Both the position numbers and the translations under genes were made by a program. Shown one piece after another: positions 63,101-64,000 of a stretch of 64,000 nucleotides of DNA. Below the pieces are notes generated by a model. It was not told the origin of the DNA, searched no databases, and saw only the letters and a program-made list of their open reading frames with translations. Positions within the stretch are counted from its first letter, which is position 1; every line of letters starts with the position of its first letter. The stretch is from the NCBI RefSeq assembly GCF_029633865.1, contig NC_079217.1, positions 32,065,090 through 32,129,089 on the forward strand, given 5' to 3'. The stretch comes from Lampris incognitus. Taxonomy: Eukaryota; Chordata; Actinopteri; Lampriformes; Lampridae.

Positions 63101-64000
63101 GCAGCCAGACCAGGGAACCTTTTTCCAGTCATTTAAAGTCAAGTGCTGATGTTTCTTAGCCAACTATAAACACCTTCAGTGGTTTACTATGGACATGAGA
63201 GGTACCCTGCATGGTCATCTGCTGTTATATTCCATAACGCAAGAGTGTGACGCACTGGGTGTTTCGAAATTTGTCCGTTTACCACACAACTGTATTGTGA
63301 TGTTAATTGACATGCTGTGAAATGGGGATTACTTTTTATGGCCCAAGCCACCCATATCCCACGTTCAATCTACCAATGGCCGCCTCCCAAACATTTTAAT
63401 TAGGTGTCTTGTGATCTGGTCCATTCACTTGAGACTGCTGCCTTCAAAAAGCCCAGCAACTCTATGGTGTTGGCGATGCTCAAACCCGCCCTCCTGGGAC
63501 CCATGTTCACGCTTTTTCGAAGTCCGTTAGATCATGGTTAAAGCACATTCTTGGTAATCTGTTCACATGCAAAGCAAATGTGAAAATGGGAGTTGATGTT
63601 GCATGCCCTCTTCTACTGCAGGGTCAGGGTTTCTATTTTTCTGGTCACCAAGAATATAACACACCTAAACATATATTAATAACATGAATATCCATCCATC
63701 CATAACACAATCATGCAAATGCACATTATACCTACGGGCAATTTAGAGTATTCAATTCACCTAAAGTAAGTATTTGAACTGCAGTAAGAAATGGGTAAGC
63801 CTACATACAAACTCTACAAACACGGACTAGGATCAAACTCAGGGCCTTACTGGTGTGCGACAACAGTGCTAATAATTTAGCATCTGCACCACCGTAAACT
63901 TATGATTTCAAATAACTACAGAGTTACTCATAAACATACCAAGATAAAATTTTCCCAATTACGCCCTTAGGAGGATTTTTCACCCCAAACTCTTTGGCCA
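42403..64000 (-). CDS. ilvbl: 2-hydroxyacyl-CoA lyase 2 / acetolactate synthase-like protein, C-terminal 413 aa; 5' part outside window
   Basis: Eleven minus-strand exons join in frame to 413 codons plus stop, matching the C-terminal two thirds of vertebrate ILVBL (HACL2, about 630 aa). The enzyme is a thiamine-diphosphate lyase of the ER membrane that cleaves 2-hydroxy fatty acyl-CoAs in alpha-oxidation and phytosphingosine breakdown (family knowledge). Visible parts: central domain [13 protein letters not shown] and [28 protein letters not shown]; then the C-terminal TPP domain with [28 protein letters not shown] and the metal/TPP motif GDG followed 24 residues later by N (VYGDGS to VVGND), split across two exons. 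It ends [14 protein letters not shown]. No broken codon. Introns carry most of the window's transposons. The N-terminal membrane segment lies beyond 64000. Confidence 0.95.
42680..42800 (-). repeat. tRNA-like SINE fragment in ilvbl intron
   Basis: Read on minus: TTGAGCGGTTAGCGATGTCT, a CTCCC/GGGAG anticodon-type stem around a 7-nt loop, and a box B-like GGGTTCGCGTCC. The T-stem does not pair well, so this is not a functional tRNA gene. Confidence 0.45.
42976..43081 (-). CDS. ilvbl: ilvbl exon with Asn of the TPP motif
   Basis: Acceptor TCTCCCAG precedes 43081; donor GTAGGC at 42975. It encodes [20 protein letters not shown] through CGLAFT. The Asn of VVGND completes the GDG-X24-N motif. Confidence 0.95.
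43105..43572 (-). repeat. Third tRNA-headed SINE family, long copy
   Basis: Minus-strand head GGCGTCCGGGTAGCATGGCA with box B GGTTCGAATCCC (about 43519-43508); body includes CGCCGAGGAGGCATG-type blocks in inverse (CATGCCTCCTCCGATAGATG at 43251). A shorter copy is at 55505-55814. Confidence 0.8.
43752..43823 (-). CDS. ilvbl: ilvbl exon with GDG of the TPP motif
   Basis: Acceptor TTTTAAG precedes 43823; donor GTCAGT at 43751. 24 codons, [19 protein letters not shown] through RHK. GDG begins the thiamine-diphosphate/Mg2+ binding motif. Confidence 0.95.
43912..43982 (-). CDS. ilvbl: ilvbl exon
   Basis: Acceptor CTTACAG precedes 43982; donor GTAAAG at 43911. It encodes [20 protein letters not shown] through ESE. 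Confidence 0.95.
43983..44440. other. ilvbl: ilvbl intron, nothing recognised
   Basis: AT-rich intron between two TPP-domain exons. Confidence 0.4.
44441..44610 (-). CDS. ilvbl: ilvbl exon (TPP domain start)
   Basis: Acceptor GTTCCTAG precedes 44610; donor GTCAGA at 44440. It encodes [17 protein letters not shown] through GPLGWLDP plus one base of Gly, containing [13 protein letters not shown]. Confidence 0.95.
44890..45004 (-). CDS. ilvbl: ilvbl exon
   Basis: Acceptor TTGTAG precedes 45004; donor GTAAAG at 44889. It encodes [18 protein letters not shown] through SKEKAN plus two bases of Arg. This is the least conserved, lysine-rich part. Confidence 0.93.
45135..46743 (-). mobile_element. 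Tc1-like DNA transposon, 1.61 kb, nearly complete
   Basis: CAAACCCCAATTCCAATGAA at 45135 and the inverse TTCATTGGAATTGGGGTTTG ending 46743 are flanked by TA on both sides; inverted arms are about 200 bp. Minus-strand transposase is open over 46500-45820 and 45807-45511. Confidence 0.95.
45420..46430 (-). pseudogene. Tc1-like transposase with two in-frame stops
   Basis: Starts about [19 protein letters not shown] (46434). Helix-turn-helix [20 protein letters not shown] and [13 protein letters not shown], catalytic-core blocks [29 protein letters not shown] and [17 protein letters not shown]. Single stop codons at about 45820 (after YQHKV) and about 45510 (after MKRKI) break an otherwise continuous frame. 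Confidence 0.9.
46745..47259. other. ilvbl: ilvbl intron, nothing recognised
   Basis: No element or exon seen. Confidence 0.35.
47260..47394 (-). CDS. ilvbl: ilvbl exon
   Basis: Acceptor TTTACAG precedes 47394; donor GTATGT at 47259. It encodes [18 protein letters not shown] through WKPTIAIQ, ending one base into Gly. Confidence 0.95.
47395..48955. other. ilvbl: ilvbl intron, mostly unassigned
   Basis: Contains a (GAT)n run near 47573-47590 and an A-tract at about 48234-48245. No recognised gene. Confidence 0.35.
48961..49040. repeat. ~78-bp repeat, left copy of a distant inverted pair
   Basis: AAAGGATAAGGCCGGTGTAT ... TTGACATGGTCTATGAGATC is the inverse of 55015-55090. Confidence 0.75.
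49507..51896 (-). mobile_element. hAT transposon, 2.39 kb, with perfect 8-bp target duplication
   Basis: Ends CAGGGGTCGGGAACCT and AGGTTCCCGACCGCTG are inverted with one mismatch. GCCTAGAG flanks both sides (49499-49506 and 51897-51904). Carries a transposase gene on the minus strand interrupted once. Subterminal GAGAGCCATA/GGCTCGCGAGCC motifs repeat at both ends. Confidence 0.96.
49623..51561 (-). pseudogene. hAT transposase (BED finger, DDE, dimerisation domain), one frameshift
   Basis: The frame from ATG at 51561 runs 242 codons to about 50833; a second of about 413 codons continues to 49623. They overlap at an A-run (50852-50860 on +, as T) and differ by one frame, so a single homopolymer indel separates them. 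N-terminal BED-type zinc finger (CLICND with HFDTHH, residues about 33-56), first catalytic Asp in [10 protein letters not shown], second in [11 protein letters not shown], and the hAT C-terminal dimerisation block [20 protein letters not shown]. Resembles the transposase ancestor of vertebrate ZBED5/GTF2IRD2-like genes. Total about 640 aa, normal for the family. Confidence 0.93.
52372..52642 (+). repeat. SINE type b (shared body, different tail)
   Basis: Starts CCAACCTTGGGGTCATCCCA, the same body as type a, but after CATGTTAGGATTAAT it continues GTTGGTCCCCGGGTGCTGCA and ends TGGGTTAAATGCAGAG ... AATTTCCCCAC. Confidence 0.8.
52643..53008 (+). repeat. tRNA-headed SINE (type a), full length
   Basis: GGGCGGCATAGTGGCGCAGT head, box B GGTTCGAACCCC, body and tail GGATAATGGATGGATGGATG. 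Directly abuts the type b copy. Confidence 0.92.
53583..53825. mobile_element. hAT-type MITE, second copy of the 4978-5221 family
   Basis: CAGCATTTCTCAACCC ... GGGAAACACTG with flanks CTCTATAG and CTGTATAG (8 bp, one mismatch). The interior is nearly identical to the copy at 4978. Confidence 0.9.
53975..55010 (-). mobile_element. L1-like LINE C-terminal remnant
   Basis: Minus-strand pieces: [20 protein letters not shown] (about 54620), [10 protein letters not shown], and the last domain [20 protein letters not shown] with [20 protein letters not shown] (54180-54030), ending [10 protein letters not shown]. Frame breaks and a 5' part around 55000-54810 ([17 protein letters not shown]). No palm domain. 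Confidence 0.7.
55013..55092. repeat. ~78-bp repeat, right copy of a distant inverted pair
   Basis: Inverse of 48961-49040 (GATCTTCTCATAGACCATGT; AATACACTGGCCTTATCCTT). Confidence 0.75.
55100..55500. other. ilvbl: ilvbl intron, nothing recognised
   Basis: Contains a short (TTCC)n run near 55432-55446. Confidence 0.35.
55505..55814 (-). repeat. Third tRNA-headed SINE family, short copy
   Basis: Minus-strand head GGCGTCCGGGTAGCATAGCG, then TCTATTCCGTTGCCTACCAA and box B-like GGTTTGAACC; same family as 43105-43572 but lacking an internal block of about 85 bp. Confidence 0.82.
55980..56116 (-). CDS. ilvbl: ilvbl exon
   Basis: Acceptor TATTACAG precedes 56116; donor GTTGAG at 55979. It encodes [19 protein letters not shown] through EADLVLLA, plus one base of a Gly codon. 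Confidence 0.94.
56117..56605. other. ilvbl: ilvbl intron, nothing recognised
   Basis: AT-rich. Confidence 0.35.
56606..56703 (-). CDS. ilvbl: ilvbl exon
   Basis: Acceptor ACAATCAG precedes 56703; donor GTACAG at 56605. It encodes [19 protein letters not shown] through TQVDDI, plus two bases of an Arg codon. Confidence 0.94.
56999..57125. repeat. Dispersed copy of the palindrome-cluster units
   Basis: CCAGTGAGTCAAGTAAATTC and GAGACAGTACAAGCCTGTCT match one arm of the 17031-17120 palindrome. ATTTGTTGAGCAC and GTTGAGTGTTTCTTTTAACA match the inverse of 24379-24431 and 16650-16705. Here the units are not folded back. Confidence 0.75.
57150..57185. repeat. (TG)n microsatellite
   Basis: About 17 TG units. 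Confidence 0.95.
57186..57325 (+). repeat. SINE (type a) 3' fragment
   Basis: CCCTGTGATGGCCTGGTGGC ... GATAATGGATGGAATGGATG. Confidence 0.88.
57612..59780. mobile_element. Non-autonomous hAT element with perfect 8-bp duplication, split by a LINE
   Basis: Ends TAGGCTCGGGCAAT and ATCACCCAGCCCTA are inverted. TTTGGGAC flanks both sides (57604-57611 and 59781-59788). ATATCGGCAATTGGC motifs near the left end are mirrored by CGGCAATCGCCGAT near the right. Without the LINE it is about 0.95 kb. Confidence 0.9.
58250..59462 (+). mobile_element. L2/CR1-type (Rex1-like) LINE, 5'-truncated
   Basis: Frames encode [38 protein letters not shown] and the catalytic FADDTTVIG (58520-58546), then [20 protein letters not shown] and a C-terminal NSFFPQ-like block; 3' end TTGACAATAAAGTTGAACTT. 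Same family as 38249-39568 but more decayed. Confidence 0.9.
59853..60050. mobile_element. Palindromic MITE, uninterrupted copy of the 52268 family
   Basis: CAGGCAATCTGATCCAGAAA ... TTTCTGGATAAGATTGCCCA ending CCCTG. Its CTAATCAACCATTAGAGTCTTTGC-type centre corresponds to the SINE insertion site in the other copy. Confidence 0.82.
60060..60370. other. ilvbl: ilvbl intron, nothing recognised
   Basis: AT-rich. Confidence 0.35.
60371..60470 (-). CDS. ilvbl: ilvbl exon
   Basis: Acceptor ATGTAAG precedes 60470; donor GTATGA at 60370. It encodes [18 protein letters not shown] through PQATDDQ and ends in phase 0. Confidence 0.94.
60568..63656 (-). mobile_element. Mariner/Tc1-type DNA transposon split by a LINE
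   Basis: Left CAGTGAACAGAAAGATAGAA and right TTCTATTTTTCTGGTCACCA are inverted. Minus-strand transposase scrap [20 protein letters not shown] and [11 protein letters not shown] (about 60815-60700) marks the third catalytic region. Pieces 60568-60915 and 62857-63656 belong together; many breaks. Confidence 0.75.
60916..62856 (+). mobile_element. L2/CR1-type (Rex1-like) LINE inside the DNA transposon
   Basis: Residues [18 protein letters not shown] and [20 protein letters not shown] (61466-61610), [33 protein letters not shown] (61825-61890), and a mutated palm block FAGD at about 61926 (Asp pair lost). C-terminal [13 protein letters not shown] (62495). Ends GTGGGGATAATAAAGATTTC. Confidence 0.88.
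63690..63898 (-). repeat. Degenerate tRNA-headed SINE (type a)
   Basis: ATCCATCCATCCATAACACA, GGGCAATTTAGAGTATTCAA, AAACTCTACAAACACGGACT and TCTGCACCACCGT follow the order of the inverse SINE, with many substitutions. Confidence 0.6.
63940..64000 (-). CDS. ilvbl: ilvbl exon, cut by window edge
   Basis: Donor GTATGT lies at 63939. The visible part encodes [20 protein letters not shown], with the Trp codon split across the junction to the next exon. The exon continues beyond 64000. Confidence 0.88.

Overview
The window is vertebrate, almost certainly teleost, nuclear DNA. It has short coding exons with GT/AG borders in long introns, CA/TG microsatellites, several Tc1-like DNA transposons, tRNA-headed SINEs with GGATGGA tails, and L2/Rex1-like, RTE-like and L1-like LINEs. 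There is no sign of bacterial gene organisation, CRISPR or operons. No species can be named from sequence alone.

Three host genes are supported by spliced protein homology. (1) srpra, + strand, 7821-11514: the last five coding exons (258 codons plus stop), encoding the SRP-GTPase domain of the signal recognition particle receptor alpha subunit. Its N-terminal half lies left of the window. (2) fam118b, - strand, 34141-14651: a complete five-exon coding set of 334 aa, a SIR2-like protein. It converges tail-to-tail on srpra, the arrangement I recall for human SRPRA/FAM118B at 11q24. A likely non-coding first exon and a CpG-rich promoter lie at about 34951-35560. (3) ilvbl (hacl2), - strand, 64000-42403: the last eleven coding exons (413 aa plus stop) of the thiamine-diphosphate enzyme 2-hydroxyacyl-CoA lyase 2. 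The 5' half is outside the window. All exon phases of the three genes join without a frameshift.

Most of the rest is transposable elements. 1-7800: LTR and gag start of a Gypsy element (- strand), a Tc1-like element with 0.2-kb terminal repeats sitting in an older SINE tail, an RTE-type LINE carrying a small hAT-type MITE, and an L2/Rex1-like LINE. 16.4-24.6 kb (fam118b intron 4): a dense palindrome cluster, a mariner fragment, a degenerate 3.9-kb Gypsy element with target duplication, a retroelement tail and a Tc1 copy. 25.3-33.5 kb (fam118b intron 3): a LINE end, SINEs, hAT MITEs and a long imperfect palindrome of over 1.2 kb. 36.8-40.6 kb (between fam118b and ilvbl): a Tc1 element split by SINEs and by a LINE. 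45-63.7 kb (ilvbl introns): a nearly whole Tc1, a hAT transposon with an almost complete transposase inserted in a LINE with a perfect 8-bp duplication, an L1-like remnant, a hAT element split by a LINE, and a DNA transposon split by another LINE.

I did not find a novel multi-gene system. The points most worth a second look are the long palindrome in a transcribed intron, the palindrome cluster at 16.6-17.1 kb, the nested insertions that give a relative chronology, the nearly intact hAT element, and two SINE types that share a head but have different tails.
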